Source: Mucilaginibacter mali
Lineage (GTDB): Bacteria; Bacteroidota; Bacteroidia; Sphingobacteriales; Sphingobacteriaceae
Direction of reading: 5' to 3'
Assembly: GCF_013283875.1 (NCBI RefSeq)
Contig: NZ_CP054139.1
Location: 3,286,001-3,350,000, forward strand
Length of the DNA: 64,000 bases
The first letter of the stretch is position 1. Each line of letters begins with the position of its first letter. Shown here one piece after another: positions 19,962-29,143 of the stretch. The position numbers were made by a program, and so were the translations under genes. Under the pieces are notes generated by a model, which had not been told where the DNA came from, searched no databases, and was given only the letters and a program-made list of their open reading frames with translations.

Positions 19962-20702
19962 ATGATAGGAATGTCTTTGCTGGTTCGCCTGGCTTTATTG
20001 CTGCCCCCTAATGTACCGCAGATACCGGTATTGTGTTACCACCAGATACGCGACTGGCGACCAAAAGACCGTACCGCCGACAAAGCATATATCATGCCGC
20101 CGGCTACTTTTCGCCTGCACATGAAAATGCTGGCCGACAGTGGTTACCATGCCATATTGCCCGATGAATTGTACGCCCACCTCACCAAAGGCACACCGCT
20201 CCCCTCAAAGCCTGTAATGCTCACCTTCGACGATACCGATGGCGACCAATATAGCATAGCAAGGCCCGAAATGGCCAAATACGGCTTTAAGGGCGTATAC
20301 TTTATTGTTTTTAACAACATCAACAAAAACAAGTATTACATGAGCCGCGCGCAGATACGCCAGTTATCGGACGAAGGGCATGTGATTGCCTGCCATACGC
20401 TTACCCATCCCAATATCCGCAAATTAAAAGGGAGCGACTGGGCCGCGGAACTGGATGTGCCCGCGCGAAAACTGGAACTGCTGACCGGTAAACCGGTACG
20501 CTACTTTGCCTATCCCTTTGGCATTTGGGATCAGCAGATATTGCCCGAACTTTCGCGTTATGGCTACCTGGCCGCCTTTCAACTGGATGAGCCGCGGGAT
20601 AGCGCCAAGCCGCTGCTCACCGTGCGCCGGGTGATTGATGATGGCCGCTGGGACACCTCTACGCTCGACCGCTATCTTAAACATGGCTTTGGCCATAAAT
20701 AG
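19962..20702 (+). CDS. Polysaccharide deacetylase family protein (CE4, NodB-like)
   Basis: 246 residues. NodB motifs are visible: LTFDDTDGD (metal and catalytic Asp pair), HTLTHPNI (metal-binding His pair) and YFAYPFGIWD. These enzymes remove N- or O-acetyl groups from glycans such as peptidoglycan, chitin or exopolysaccharide. The N terminus (MIGMSLLVRLALLLPP) is hydrophobic but short and may be a signal segment. A TATATTCG -7-like box at 19950-19957 lies so close to the ATG that the transcript may be nearly leaderless; the second Met at 19971 is an alternative start. The gene is divergent from the regulator, so it is not clearly part of the pectin locus. Confidence 0.85.
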   Translation: MIGMSLLVRLALLLPPNVPQIPVLCYHQIRDWRPKDRTADKAYIMPPATFRLHMKMLADSGYHAILPDELYAHLTKGTPLPSKPVMLTFDDTDGDQYSIARPEMAKYGFKGVYFIVFNNINKNKYYMSRAQIRQLSDEGHVIACHTLTHPNIRKLKGSDWAAELDVPARKLELLTGKPVRYFAYPFGIWDQQILPELSRYGYLAAFQLDEPRDSAKPLLTVRRVIDDGRWDTSTLDRYLKHGFGHK

Positions 20703-20830
20703 CCCGGTTTTTTTATTTGTCGCAATTACCCCTTTAACTGGCGCATACCTACCGCACAGTTCATTACAACATTGCCGAGATTTACATCATAACAAAACCA
20801 TTTCAACGGCAATGTTTTTAATAATCAAAA

Positions 20831-20837
20831 AGGGAGG
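20831..20837 (+). promoter_or_regulatory. Strong Shine-Dalgarno AGGGAGG
   Basis: AGGGAGG ends 9 bases before the ATG at 20847. Bacteroidota genes often lack a recognisable Shine-Dalgarno, so this purine-rich site is notable and fixes the start of the RibD-like gene. Confidence 0.6.
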
Positions 20838-20846
20838 ACAATTATT

Positions 20847-21440
20847 ATGAGAAGAATCATCGTTTTATCATTCATCACCTTAGATGGTGTAATGCAGGCA
20901 CCGGGCGGCCCTGAAGAAGATCCGTCGGAAGGTTTTAAATACGGCGGCTGGGTTGCACCCTACGGCGACGAATCATCGGGCGAGACCATGCAAAAGATAT
21001 TGGAACCCGCCGACCTGCTTTTGGGCCGGAAAACATTTGATATTTGGGAGAACTACTGGCCACAACACGCCGAACAATGGCCGGGTGTAAACGAGGTTAC
21101 CAAATATGTTTTGTCTGGCACCCGGACCGATTCAAGCTGGAACAACTGCGTATTCCTTTCCGGTGTGGAGGATATCGAAAAACTTAAAAACTCAGCTGGA
21201 TCGGACATTAAGATCTGGGGTAGCAGCAAAGTGGTTCAGTTACTGTTGCAGCATCATATGGTCGATGAGTTTTGGCTGATGATCCACCCGGTAGTTTTGG
21301 GTAAAGGGAAAAGATTGTTTGATGATGGTTCGATGCCCGCTTCGTTCAAACTTGCCGAAAGTACCATTACCTCAACTGGTGTTATTATGGCCAATTACAA
21401 ACTGGCCGGTGAAGTAAAAACTGGCACTATAGGTGCTTAA
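20847..21440 (+). CDS. Dihydrofolate reductase family protein (RibD C-terminal-like)
   Basis: 197 residues matching stand-alone RibD_C proteins: N-terminal strand MRRIIVLSFITLDGVMQAPGG, the LLLGRKTFDIWENYWP segment, IWGSSKVVQLLLQHHMVDEFWLMIHPVVLGKGKRLF (nucleotide-binding and C-terminal core) and a final strand. The family shares the DHFR fold and is often NADPH-dependent, but most members have unknown substrates; some are stress- or drug-related in Bacteroidota. The gene is monocistronic, with a good Shine-Dalgarno in front and a terminator hairpin right after. Confidence 0.88.
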   Translation: MRRIIVLSFITLDGVMQAPGGPEEDPSEGFKYGGWVAPYGDESSGETMQKILEPADLLLGRKTFDIWENYWPQHAEQWPGVNEVTKYVLSGTRTDSSWNNCVFLSGVEDIEKLKNSAGSDIKIWGSSKVVQLLLQHHMVDEFWLMIHPVVLGKGKRLFDDGSMPASFKLAESTITSTGVIMANYKLAGEVKTGTIGA

Positions 21441-21454
21441 CCATAAACCACAAT

Positions 21455-21492
21455 AAAAAACGCCCGGGGTATTTTGATCTCAGGCGTTTTTG
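21455..21492 (+). terminator. Rho-independent terminator after RibD-like gene
   Basis: AAAAACGCC (21456-21464) pairs perfectly with GGCGTTTTT (21483-21491), closing an 18-nt loop, and the 3' arm ends in a T-run. It lies 15 bp after the RibD-like stop. The first in-frame ATG of the next gene (21490) falls inside it, which argues for the later start at 21544. Confidence 0.7.
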
Positions 21493-21543
21493 TTTGGGAT
21501 GCTTTTCCTGTTGATGAGTGGGGAAATATTAATACTTTCACGC

Positions 21544-22284
21544 ATGCCATTCACCTTTGCCCATCCTGCCATTGTTTTGCCTTTTGGCCGCTTATCAAAA
21601 CGTTGGGTTTCCTTAACAGGCCTTGTAATTGGCAGTATGGTGCCTGACTTTGAATATTTTATCCGCATGCGGGTATGCAGCAATTACAGCCATACCTTAC
21701 CGGGTTTATTTTGGTTTGATCTGCCTTTGGGTTTATTGTTAGTATTTATATACCAGATCTTAATTAAGGATAAACTGATCTGCAATTTGCCGTCATGGCT
21801 AAACCAGCGTTTTTCATCTTTCATGTGGCGCCCCTTTTACACGGCCAACCATTTTCTAATATTAATTATATCTATATTAACTGGCGCTGCATCGCATCTT
21901 TTGTGGGATGGCTTTACCCATCCGGCCGGTTATTTTGTACAACGTATCGATTGGCTCAGAACTACGCCCCCAGTATTCGGTTTCCGGATACATGTATTCA
22001 AGGTACTTCAACATCTTAGCACCATTACAGGCTTCATCGTTATATTTTGCACGATATGGTTTTTGCCGAAGGAGCCTGGCCGAACATCGCCCGGCATATT
22101 TAAATATTGGAGCATTGTTACGCTTACAGCAATTGCGGTGCTATTAATACGTTTCTTTATAGGTTTGTCCATAACAGCCTATGGCGATTGGATTGTTACC
22201 AGCATATCCGGCTTTTTATTGGGGATATTGACAGCATCCCTTTTCATCAAACATTCCCCGCATCAAACCGTTCCACATCCATGA
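21544..22284 (+). CDS. DUF4184 family integral membrane protein
   Basis: 246 residues from the Met of MPFTFAHPAIVLPF, the characteristic N terminus of DUF4184 proteins (T/S-x-AHPA near the start). GSMVPDFEYFIRMR, SHTLPGLFWFDLPLG and SHLLWDGFTHPAGY follow, giving conserved Asp/His residues near membrane segments. This recalls the YdjM/LexA-regulated metal-dependent hydrolase fold in membranes, but function is unknown. Several transmembrane helices (about 70-90, 125-145, 180-200, 210-235). An earlier ATG at 21490 would start in the preceding terminator. The stop overlaps the start of the SRPBCC gene by 4 bp, so the two are co-translated. Confidence 0.8.
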   Translation: MPFTFAHPAIVLPFGRLSKRWVSLTGLVIGSMVPDFEYFIRMRVCSNYSHTLPGLFWFDLPLGLLLVFIYQILIKDKLICNLPSWLNQRFSSFMWRPFYTANHFLILIISILTGAASHLLWDGFTHPAGYFVQRIDWLRTTPPVFGFRIHVFKVLQHLSTITGFIVIFCTIWFLPKEPGRTSPGIFKYWSIVTLTAIAVLLIRFFIGLSITAYGDWIVTSISGFLLGILTASLFIKHSPHQTVPHP

Positions 22285-22754
22285 AAACCCATCTGCTGAT
22301 ACGCGAGCAAAATATCCCCATCCCTTTAGAACAAGCCTGGGATTTCTTTTCATCGCCCATGAATCTGGCTAAGATCACGCCTGCGGAAATGAACTTCAAA
22401 GTAACATCGCCCTTTGATCCGGTAGCTAAAATGTATGAAGGGATGATCATCACCTACAAGATCACCCCGCTATTGGGCATTAAGATGAACTGGATGACCG
22501 AGATCACACACATTAAAGCACACGAATACTTTGTAGATGAACAGCGTTTTGGCCCCTATGCCATGTGGCACCACGAGCATCACTTTAAAGAAATAAAAGG
22601 CGGCGTACAAATGACCGATATCCTGAACTATGCCATCCCTTACGGCCCCATCGGCACCTTAGCCAATAGTCTGCTGGTAAAAAAACAGGTGGAAAAGATC
22701 TTTAGCTATCGCGAAAAGGTGATTGTGGAGATGTTTGGAATATTTGGTTCATAG
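22281..22754 (+). CDS. SRPBCC family protein (polyketide cyclase/dehydrase-like)
   Basis: 157 residues starting at MKTHLLIREQNIPIP, the ATG that overlaps the DUF4184 stop (ATGA). A longer frame open from 22107 would run through the DUF4184 gene and is not used. Motifs: PLEQAWDFFSSPMNLAKITP (START-like N terminus), GMIITYKITPLLGIKMNW and EHHFKEIKGGVQMTDILNY. The fold forms a hydrophobic pocket; ligand-binding members with this pattern are common and mostly uncharacterised. Coupling to DUF4184 suggests a shared, unknown function. Confidence 0.85.
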   Translation: MKTHLLIREQNIPIPLEQAWDFFSSPMNLAKITPAEMNFKVTSPFDPVAKMYEGMIITYKITPLLGIKMNWMTEITHIKAHEYFVDEQRFGPYAMWHHEHHFKEIKGGVQMTDILNYAIPYGPIGTLANSLLVKKQVEKIFSYREKVIVEMFGIFGS

Positions 22755-22802
22755 TTGATGGTTCATAGCAGCTTCTTCCAATACTATGAACTATGAACTA
22801 TG
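22750..22802. terminator. Bidirectional terminator-like inverted repeat
   Basis: Arms at 22750-22768 and 22784-22802 are complementary over 19 bp with two mismatches (built of TTCATAG units) around a 15-nt loop. It lies between the convergent SRPBCC and outer-membrane protein genes, a natural place for a shared terminator. The TTCATAG units also resemble dispersed repeats of this phylum. Confidence 0.5.
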
Positions 22803-22806
22803 CCCC

Positions 22807-23649
22807 CTACAACTTAAATATCATCTGTACCGAGCCGCCGTAGCCCTGGCCTGTATTACGGCCTATCAGCGTATAGAAGCCGGTGAGGAATACCGAATAG
22901 CGCCGGGTGAACGTATGCCCGTAGTCGAGCGAGACCTTGGTAAATGAGAAATCGCGGTTGACGGCCAGGTTGGGATTGAATGATTTGTTGACACTGGTAG
23001 AGTATTGCCCGCCTACTTCAACACCGGCCTGGTTACGTTTGCCCAACGGCACACCTAACATGGCGGTATAAATGAGCACATTGGGGCCCTGCACATCAAA
23101 ATAATGGCGGTAACCGGCTTCAAGGTTGTAATAGGTATGCTTCAGGATGCCGTTATCAATACCGCCCGAATACATCAGCTTTAATTCGGCGCCGTAAGTG
23201 GCATAACCAAGGGCCACCGTATAAGTAGTATCGTAAGCCGGAATAATGGCCGAACCCATTACCGAAAGAAAGCTTTTGTAACCGAAATTGACCAGGTTAT
23301 AAGAAAGGCCCGCCTGTATATCGCCAATACCCTGACTGGTTGACTGCACCAGTTGCCCCAGCGAATTACGGTATGCGCTATGCTGCTGCGGCGCAATGAC
23401 GTTCACAATAGCATCCAGGCGACGGGTAATGCCGTAACCCACATATAAACCTACCGAGTAAGAAGTGAAGCCCGCGCCGGGTTCGCCTTTTATTTTTTGC
23501 CCGGTACTGGTCCAGGTATCCTGCGATGAATAGTAGTTGAACGATGGGATAACCACATTGCGGTATTTACCTATCGGCCACCCGGCAAAAGCCTGGTTTA
23601 TTGTGCCTGCAAGCACCAGCAATAATACAATCAGGTAGGTTTTTTTCAT
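22807..23649 (-). CDS. Predicted outer-membrane beta-barrel protein
   Basis: 280 residues with a signal peptide (cleavage near AFA, residue 22). Alternating hydrophobic strands with repeated aromatic residues (YSVGLYVGYGITRRLDAIVNVIAP; HTYYNLEAGYRHYF; FTKVSLDYGHTF) and a C-terminal strand ending MIFKL fit a small beta barrel like the PF13557-type MetA-pathway porins. Function unknown. It is the last gene of a minus-strand run (acyltransferase, TPR protein, CE7 esterase) and ends at the shared terminator. Confidence 0.65.
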   Translation of the reverse strand: MKKTYLIVLLLVLAGTINQAFAGWPIGKYRNVVIPSFNYYSSQDTWTSTGQKIKGEPGAGFTSYSVGLYVGYGITRRLDAIVNVIAPQQHSAYRNSLGQLVQSTSQGIGDIQAGLSYNLVNFGYKSFLSVMGSAIIPAYDTTYTVALGYATYGAELKLMYSGGIDNGILKHTYYNLEAGYRHYFDVQGPNVLIYTAMLGVPLGKRNQAGVEVGGQYSTSVNKSFNPNLAVNRDFSFTKVSLDYGHTFTRRYSVFLTGFYTLIGRNTGQGYGGSVQMIFKL

Positions 23650-23731
23650 GTGATTTTTCTTCTATTTTCGGCCTTTGTATCTTCAATATACTTTATTTTT
23701 TGTCTTACGGTCTTTCCGACTTCCGGACTTC

Positions 23732-25156
23732 CTACGGAATCCTCAACTGTTCGCGCAACCAGTTATTTTGGAACATGAAGTAGTTAAAGTTTACCTCGTG
23801 GGTTGAGTTAGCTACCGTTATGTACTCCTTTTTACTGGTACCCAGGTGATTATACATAGACATGCTGGACCGTGGCGGACAATACAGATCGAGCAGACCG
23901 ATACCCATCAGCACCGGGCATTTTACCAGCGGGGCAAAGTTTTGCGGGTCGTAATAATCAAACACCTTGTAAAACATATCCCAGGTATAGCCCGGGTGCG
24001 TATCGTGATATTTCCTGAACATTTTGAAGGGGAATACCTGGTCTTTATAAGTAGCCGATATATCGTAGGTATCGCGTATATCCGAATAGAGCGGCACCTG
24101 TATGGTCAGCACCCTTACCCTTTTATCAAGCGCGGCCGTGGCTATACCCAAAGCGCCGCCCTGGCTACCACCCTCCACATAAATGCGCGATGTATCTACA
24201 CCCATATCGTAATGGCTGTACAAAAAGTCTAAGCCACGGATGCAATCCATAATGGTACCACGATAGATATAGCGGTCGCGATCTTCAATACCCATGGTAG
24301 AATAGATATCCGTGTTCAGCTTAATATCGTCACGGCTCAGGCCGTTGCCACGCACGTCAATGTCAAAGGCTATAAAGTCGTCGGCATCCATATTGGGGTT
24401 CATGGGCACGCCATAACCCGGCACACGGTAGTGAACCGGGAAGCGGTGCCCGAAGGTCGGGACCACCATCCAGCCACGGATCATCACATTACCGTATGAC
24501 CGCATCTCTACCAGGTAAACCTTTTTGTCTTTGTTTGATTTATCGGGCCTTGGGATCACTTTATACTCGGGCGCCACCTTTTTCAATTCGGCCAGGGTAC
24601 CCTTCCAAAAATCGTCAAAATCGGCCGGGCGATGCATCACGCTGCTCAGTTTTTCGGGGCTTACGCCAAACACCTTACGCACGGTATCGTCATAATCGGT
24701 AAGGTTCAGCATCACATTCAGTTTATAAAAGCCTGCCTTTTGCCGGGGGATAACAATGTTAAAGTTCTCCGTTTCATGATTTTTCATCTTCACATCAAGC
24801 TTACTGCTTAATATGGGCTTATTATCATCGGTCAATACCTCGTAAGTCAGTTTACCCTCCTGCAACGCTTTGTAGTGGCTGCGCAGCTTTACCTTGTAGT
24901 TAACGTTATCATCGTCCTGGTAAACGGCGCTTTTACGGCTGGCATCAACATCTATAAAAAACTCTTCTTCCTCTTCTTTTTGGGCAGCAGCTTTTTTCTC
25001 AGCCTCTTCCTTTTCTTTTTTGGCGGCTTCTTTTTCCTTTTTGGCAGCGGCGCTTTCCTTTTTGGCATTAACAATTTGCGCCATCGCCCTATCGGCACTT
25101 ACCAGTATGGCAAACACAAGCAGTAAAGTAAAAAGCGTTTTATTTTTGTTCAGCAT
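23732..25156 (-). CDS. Acetyl xylan esterase (CE7 / AXE1 family) with charged N-terminal region
   Basis: 474 residues. Signal peptide (1-26), then an unusual Lys/Glu/Ala-rich stretch (about 30-65, probably helical), a beta-sandwich domain (about 68-155) and an AXE1 alpha/beta-hydrolase. Catalytic elements: GGSQGGALG (Ser near 329), GLLDLYCPP (Asp) and STHEVNF (His). DIDVRGNGLS is the typical oxyanion/RGQG-like segment. CE7 enzymes deacetylate xylo-oligosaccharides and related acetylated molecules; typical members are about 320 residues, so the extra N-terminal 150 residues are notable. It starts 29 bp after the TPR gene stop. Confidence 0.82.
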   Translation of the reverse strand: MLNKNKTLFTLLLVFAILVSADRAMAQIVNAKKESAAAKKEKEAAKKEKEEAEKKAAAQKEEEEEFFIDVDASRKSAVYQDDDNVNYKVKLRSHYKALQEGKLTYEVLTDDNKPILSSKLDVKMKNHETENFNIVIPRQKAGFYKLNVMLNLTDYDDTVRKVFGVSPEKLSSVMHRPADFDDFWKGTLAELKKVAPEYKVIPRPDKSNKDKKVYLVEMRSYGNVMIRGWMVVPTFGHRFPVHYRVPGYGVPMNPNMDADDFIAFDIDVRGNGLSRDDIKLNTDIYSTMGIEDRDRYIYRGTIMDCIRGLDFLYSHYDMGVDTSRIYVEGGSQGGALGIATAALDKRVRVLTIQVPLYSDIRDTYDISATYKDQVFPFKMFRKYHDTHPGYTWDMFYKVFDYYDPQNFAPLVKCPVLMGIGLLDLYCPPRSSMSMYNHLGTSKKEYITVANSTHEVNFNYFMFQNNWLREQLRIP

Positions 25157-25185
25157 TATTTCAATTGGATATGAATCAATTCCTT

Positions 25186-27318
25186 TTATTTACAATATAA
25201 CCTAACGGCTGCTTCCGCTTCCTTTAACCCTAATTCCAGCGCTTTGTTCAAATCGGTACAGGCTCCCGGTTTGCCCGGCTGCACGGCGCGTACCAAACCA
25301 CGGTGATAATAAGCCCGCGCATATTGCGCATCAAGCTCAATGGCTTTATTATAGTTGAGCAGGGCGCCGGTAACATCCCGCAAATTATAACGGGCCTGGC
25401 CCAGCATATCATATATCAGCGGGTTGCCGGGTTCACGTTTCAGCGCCTCGGCAAAATCGGCATTCATACGGGCGGCATAATCGGGGATAAAACTTTCGGC
25501 ATAGCCGCGATAAGCCAGCACCCTGGTGCTTTTATAATTAATAAACGATGCCGCGTTGTAATCAAGCACGGCCGAATGCGGATCGTTCATAGCCATACGG
25601 ATCTTTCCGCGGATAAAGTATGCCTCATCATCATTCTCGTTAATGATCAGCGCTTTATTTACATCCTTCAACGCCTGGTTATAATCGTTAAGCGCCAGGC
25701 GGATGTTGGCCCGGTTATAATAAGCTTTACCCGAAAGCGAATCTAACGATATGGCCTTGGCATAATCGATCATCGCATCGGGATAATTCCCAATATTTTG
25801 ACGGGCCACACCCCTGTCTACATAAAAATTCACTTTTGCGGGATGCCTGCTGATCAGGAAATCATACAGCGGCAGGGCATCGTTATAAAAGCCGGCGTCG
25901 GACATGGCAAAGGCCACCCTTTCGTACAAACTGGTGTCATTAGGTGCCAGCGATACCACCTTTTTAAAATCCTGCAGGGCCGGGGTACGCATAGCCAGTT
26001 GCGCACGGATGATGCCGCGCTGTAAATAGCTTTCGTTATTGCCGGGGTTAAGGCTGATGGCCTTATCGTAATCCTGCGCGGCTTTGGCATATTGTTTCTG
26101 CAATGCTTCCACGTCAGCACGGATCACATAAGCATAATCGTTATTTGGATTTAACGACACTGCCTTATCCGCATCGTTAAAGGCGGCCGATGTATCTTTC
26201 AACTCTATCTGAATACGGGCACGGGTAAGGTAAGCCTGGCCATTTTTAGGATCGGTATTGATGGCCGAATCGGCATCCACCTTAGCCTCGGCATAGTGCT
26301 TATTACCATATTTCAGGTCGGCGCGGTTTTGCAGCGCGTCCGAATACTTGGGGTTCAGTTCGATGGCCTTATCAAAATCGGCAAGGGCGGCTGTGGTATC
26401 GTTCCTGTTCTTTTTCACAATACCATCATACAAATAAGCCTCGGCATTTGTTGGGGTGCGCTTAATGGCATCGCCGTAATAACTTTGCGCGGTTTGCTGG
26501 TTAGTGGCATGGCTTAAGGCGCTTGCCAAATACTTATAAGCGTTGGGCAGATCTGGATTTAACGCGATAGCACGTTTATAATCCACAATGGCCTCATCAT
26601 ACTTTTTCAGGTTCACCTCGGCATTGGCGGTGTAGAAAATGGCTTCTGCGTTTTTAGGGTTCAGGGCCACGGCGCGACGGTAATCGGCAATAGCGCCGGG
26701 ATAATCGCCGATGTTCCCTTTCGAGTTACCCCGATAAAAGATCAGGTCGGAGTTGTTGGGATCTAAACGCACGGCGATATCATAGTCCTGTATCGCGCCT
26801 GCGTTATCGCCCAGGTTTACTTTAGCCACACCCCGATACTCGTACAAGGCAGCCGTATTGGGCGACATTTTAATAGCCTCGGTAAAATCGGCTACAGCTC
26901 CCTGGTAATCGCCCGCGCCCGACCGGGCATTGGCCCTGTACCAATACATTTGGTACGTTGGCGACCCCATACCTATAGCATGCGTAAAATCGGATACCGC
27001 ATCTGCATAGCTTTTGTTCCCCGCGTTGGCATTACCACGATAGAACCAGGTAGTTTGAAAGTTTGGATCGAGGTTGATGGAGCGGGTATAGTCGTCAACC
27101 GCCTGCGCGTATTGCTTCAGGTTGGCGTATGAGTTTGCCCGGTACAGGTATGGCCTGGCATTTTTTGGCGCAAGTTCAATAGCTTTGGTAAAATCGGCAA
27201 TGGCGCCGGTATTATTGCCCGCGCCCGCCTTTTGGTTGCCGCTATTAATATAGGTTTCGGCACTTTGCGCGAGAGCAAACAATGGCAACAGGAAAAGTAT
27301 CGTTAGCAGTTTCTTCAT
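25186..27318 (-). CDS. Secreted/periplasmic TPR-repeat protein
   Basis: 710 residues with a signal peptide (MKKLLTILFLLPLFALAQS) followed almost wholly by about 20 tetratricopeptide repeats of 34 residues (for example YRANSYANLKQYAQAVDDYTR; YRGNSKGNIGDYPGAIADY). Near-identical units (NxGDYxGAIxDYxxAIxLxP) point to expansion by internal duplication. TPR solenoids act as protein-binding scaffolds; no enzymatic domain is present. It lies 17 bp after the acyltransferase and 29 bp before the CE7 gene, so it may assemble a cell-envelope complex with them (inference). Confidence 0.9.
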   Translation of the reverse strand: MKKLLTILFLLPLFALAQSAETYINSGNQKAGAGNNTGAIADFTKAIELAPKNARPYLYRANSYANLKQYAQAVDDYTRSINLDPNFQTTWFYRGNANAGNKSYADAVSDFTHAIGMGSPTYQMYWYRANARSGAGDYQGAVADFTEAIKMSPNTAALYEYRGVAKVNLGDNAGAIQDYDIAVRLDPNNSDLIFYRGNSKGNIGDYPGAIADYRRAVALNPKNAEAIFYTANAEVNLKKYDEAIVDYKRAIALNPDLPNAYKYLASALSHATNQQTAQSYYGDAIKRTPTNAEAYLYDGIVKKNRNDTTAALADFDKAIELNPKYSDALQNRADLKYGNKHYAEAKVDADSAINTDPKNGQAYLTRARIQIELKDTSAAFNDADKAVSLNPNNDYAYVIRADVEALQKQYAKAAQDYDKAISLNPGNNESYLQRGIIRAQLAMRTPALQDFKKVVSLAPNDTSLYERVAFAMSDAGFYNDALPLYDFLISRHPAKVNFYVDRGVARQNIGNYPDAMIDYAKAISLDSLSGKAYYNRANIRLALNDYNQALKDVNKALIINENDDEAYFIRGKIRMAMNDPHSAVLDYNAASFINYKSTRVLAYRGYAESFIPDYAARMNADFAEALKREPGNPLIYDMLGQARYNLRDVTGALLNYNKAIELDAQYARAYYHRGLVRAVQPGKPGACTDLNKALELGLKEAEAAVRLYCK

Positions 27319-27335
27319 AAATGTATCAAAGCAAT

Positions 27336-28544
27336 TTATTTGCGGGCTGCCGGCTTTATCAAAAATCCCGATCTGCGGATGTAATGATTCAACGGTTCCT
27401 CAATAAATTTAAATAAAATGATGGATATGATATTCAATGCTATAAAAGCATATACCAAATTTAACTGATCGTACTGGAAGGGCGAGTTCCAGTCTACCCC
27501 CCATTTACCATACAATTCAAATGCCACATCGTTCAGCTTATCCCAGCCGGTATGCAGGTAGTTGTACATGTACCCCAAATGGACGAGGTAAAATATGTAC
27601 GATGCCTTGCCCAGTAATTCTACAAACGGTGTAGCCAGTACGCGCTTCATAACGGTATCCTCAGTAAGCAAGCCATAAAAAAACAGGGCGATGGCCGATG
27701 AGATCAGGTAGTTATTCAGGATAATACCGAACGGATGCTGCAGGCCGGCCCTCCACCCTGCCGGGATAGGCAACGCGGCCATAATGGCCACAAAAACAAA
27801 GATCAGTATAAACCCGATATAGGTATATTTGATATTGTTGGTGCGGCTGAAACCTTTATCCAGCATAACAAGCGCCAACTTTATCCCTACAAAAAACTCG
27901 AAGCAGCGGCCCAGAAAGGTATACAGCATCATAAAGGTAAAATTGCCAAAAAAGCCATACCAGTCCACATTTCTGAATATCAGCACCAGCAAAAAGCCCA
28001 AAGCGGTAAGCACAACCGGCTGCACGTAAAACTTTTTGTACTTTGTAGCGATATAAAAAATAAACGGCGCCGAAAAGTAAAAGCATTCTTCAACCGTCAA
28101 ACTCCAGCCCTGGCCAATGCCGGTATCCCAAAGCTGTGAAAAGAAGCCACGCACAAAAAACACGTTCATTACATATAACAGCACCGGGCTGTAAAAGCCC
28201 CGGGTGATACCCTGATCGTGCGTGTAATGGTAGTAGATGAACGCCCCGGTAGTAAGCAAAAAGTACATAGGGTAAATGCGCGCCACCCGGTTTTTAAGGT
28301 ATTGCTTAAACCAATCTTTAGTTAAATGAAAATTATTAAAATAACGGTAGGTAATTAAAAAGCCCGACAACACAAAGAAAACGGTAACGCCGATGTGGAA
28401 TTCGTGGAAGAAGCGCTGCACAATTTGGGGAAATCCCTCATCAAAAACATAATCGTAATGCGATATAAATACCAGGTAGGCGGCCAGTGCCCGCACGCCT
28501 GTTAACACCGGGAAGTAATTAGGCTGGCTCCGTTGTGATGTCAA
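27336..28544 (-). CDS. Acyltransferase 3 family membrane protein (OafA/YrhL-like)
   Basis: 402 residues with about ten transmembrane helices. Family marks: LTGVRALAAYLVFISHY at the N terminus (with the conserved Arg and catalytic-type His), VTVFFVLSGFLITYRYF, RNRVARIYPMYFLL and GQGWSLTVEECFYFSAPFI. These enzymes transfer acyl groups, mainly acetyl, to exported glycans. First gene of a minus-strand run with the TPR protein and CE7 esterase, so one may add and the other remove acetyl groups on the same envelope glycan; that pairing is inference. Confidence 0.9.
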   Translation of the reverse strand: MTSQRSQPNYFPVLTGVRALAAYLVFISHYDYVFDEGFPQIVQRFFHEFHIGVTVFFVLSGFLITYRYFNNFHLTKDWFKQYLKNRVARIYPMYFLLTTGAFIYYHYTHDQGITRGFYSPVLLYVMNVFFVRGFFSQLWDTGIGQGWSLTVEECFYFSAPFIFYIATKYKKFYVQPVVLTALGFLLVLIFRNVDWYGFFGNFTFMMLYTFLGRCFEFFVGIKLALVMLDKGFSRTNNIKYTYIGFILIFVFVAIMAALPIPAGWRAGLQHPFGIILNNYLISSAIALFFYGLLTEDTVMKRVLATPFVELLGKASYIFYLVHLGYMYNYLHTGWDKLNDVAFELYGKWGVDWNSPFQYDQLNLVYAFIALNIISIILFKFIEEPLNHYIRRSGFLIKPAARK

Positions 28545-28666
28545 AAGCTGATATATTTAGTGATAGTGTTGACCTGCTAAAGATACTAACGAAGCAAACA
28601 AAATGCCAACATCCGGTGGAATTTTGATGAGTTTAAAACTTGAGGGTGTGCGATGAACCCCAAATT

Positions 28667-28730
28667 CCCCTCTTGAGAGGGGATGCACTGAAATAACATA
28701 GAGCAGAAACTTTCATAGGGGGTGTGTCCT
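28667..28730. repeat. Palindromic repeat, 3' side of DUF559 gene
   Basis: Perfect palindrome CCCCTCTTGAGAGGGG at 28667-28682, then about 35 bp, then GGGGGTGTGTCC ending at 28730. The second block already encodes the last residues of the DUF559 protein. Its components recur in reverse complement at 29144-29175 on the other side of the gene. Confidence 0.7.
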
Positions 28731-29099
28731 TGCTTCATGCTCAGCAATATACGTCGCTATTGTCCGCAAAACATTCAGCATATCTCTAACAACCTCAATC
28801 TCCGAAAATCTCAAAATATGCAAATTGTAAACCTTAAGTTGGGTATCCCTGTCAACATCAGATTGGAACTTACCTTCAAATTCATGATATCTCCCATCAA
28901 TCTCGATCACCAATTCAAGTTCTGGACTATAAAAATCGGCAATGTAGTTTAATAAGGGTTTTTGCCGATGAAAATCATAACCAAGTTTTTTGTTTTTGAT
29001 CTCGTTCCAAAGCGCTATCTCGCCGGGTGTACTGCTATTCCTTAGTTTTCGGGCGAGCTCTTTTAAGTGGATATTGTAGGGAATGATCTTTCTTTGCAC
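28713..29099 (-). CDS. DUF559 (Vsr/restriction-endonuclease-like fold) protein, free-standing
   Basis: 128 residues. Core pattern of DUF559: LRNSSTPGEIALWNEIKNK (Glu), YDFHRQKPLLNYIADFYSPELELVIEIDG (Asp and Glu of a PD-(D/E)XK-like site) and LHILRFSEIEVVRDM. The fold is that of Vsr-like nucleases; no cellular role is established. The gene is bordered on both sides by palindromic repeats and its last codons run into one of them. A homologous domain is inserted in frame in the mutase gene 11 kb away. The two share the pattern TxxExxLWxxL, FIADF and IExDGxYH. Confidence 0.85.
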   Translation of the reverse strand: MQRKIIPYNIHLKELARKLRNSSTPGEIALWNEIKNKKLGYDFHRQKPLLNYIADFYSPELELVIEIDGRYHEFEGKFQSDVDRDTQLKVYNLHILRFSEIEVVRDMLNVLRTIATYIAEHEARTHPL

Positions 29100-29143
29100 A
29101 CTTAAATATAGTGGTTTGTATTGATGATTTCAATGTGGCAAAT

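Noticed and set aside
22107..22280. N-terminal extension of the SRPBCC protein
   Set aside because: This stretch lies wholly within the DUF4184 gene in another frame; the ATGA overlap at 22281 is the natural start.
28713..29099. Vsr mismatch endonuclease
   Set aside because: The fold is related, but Vsr zinc ligands and its typical motifs are absent and no dcm-like methyltransferase is nearby; DUF559 fits better.
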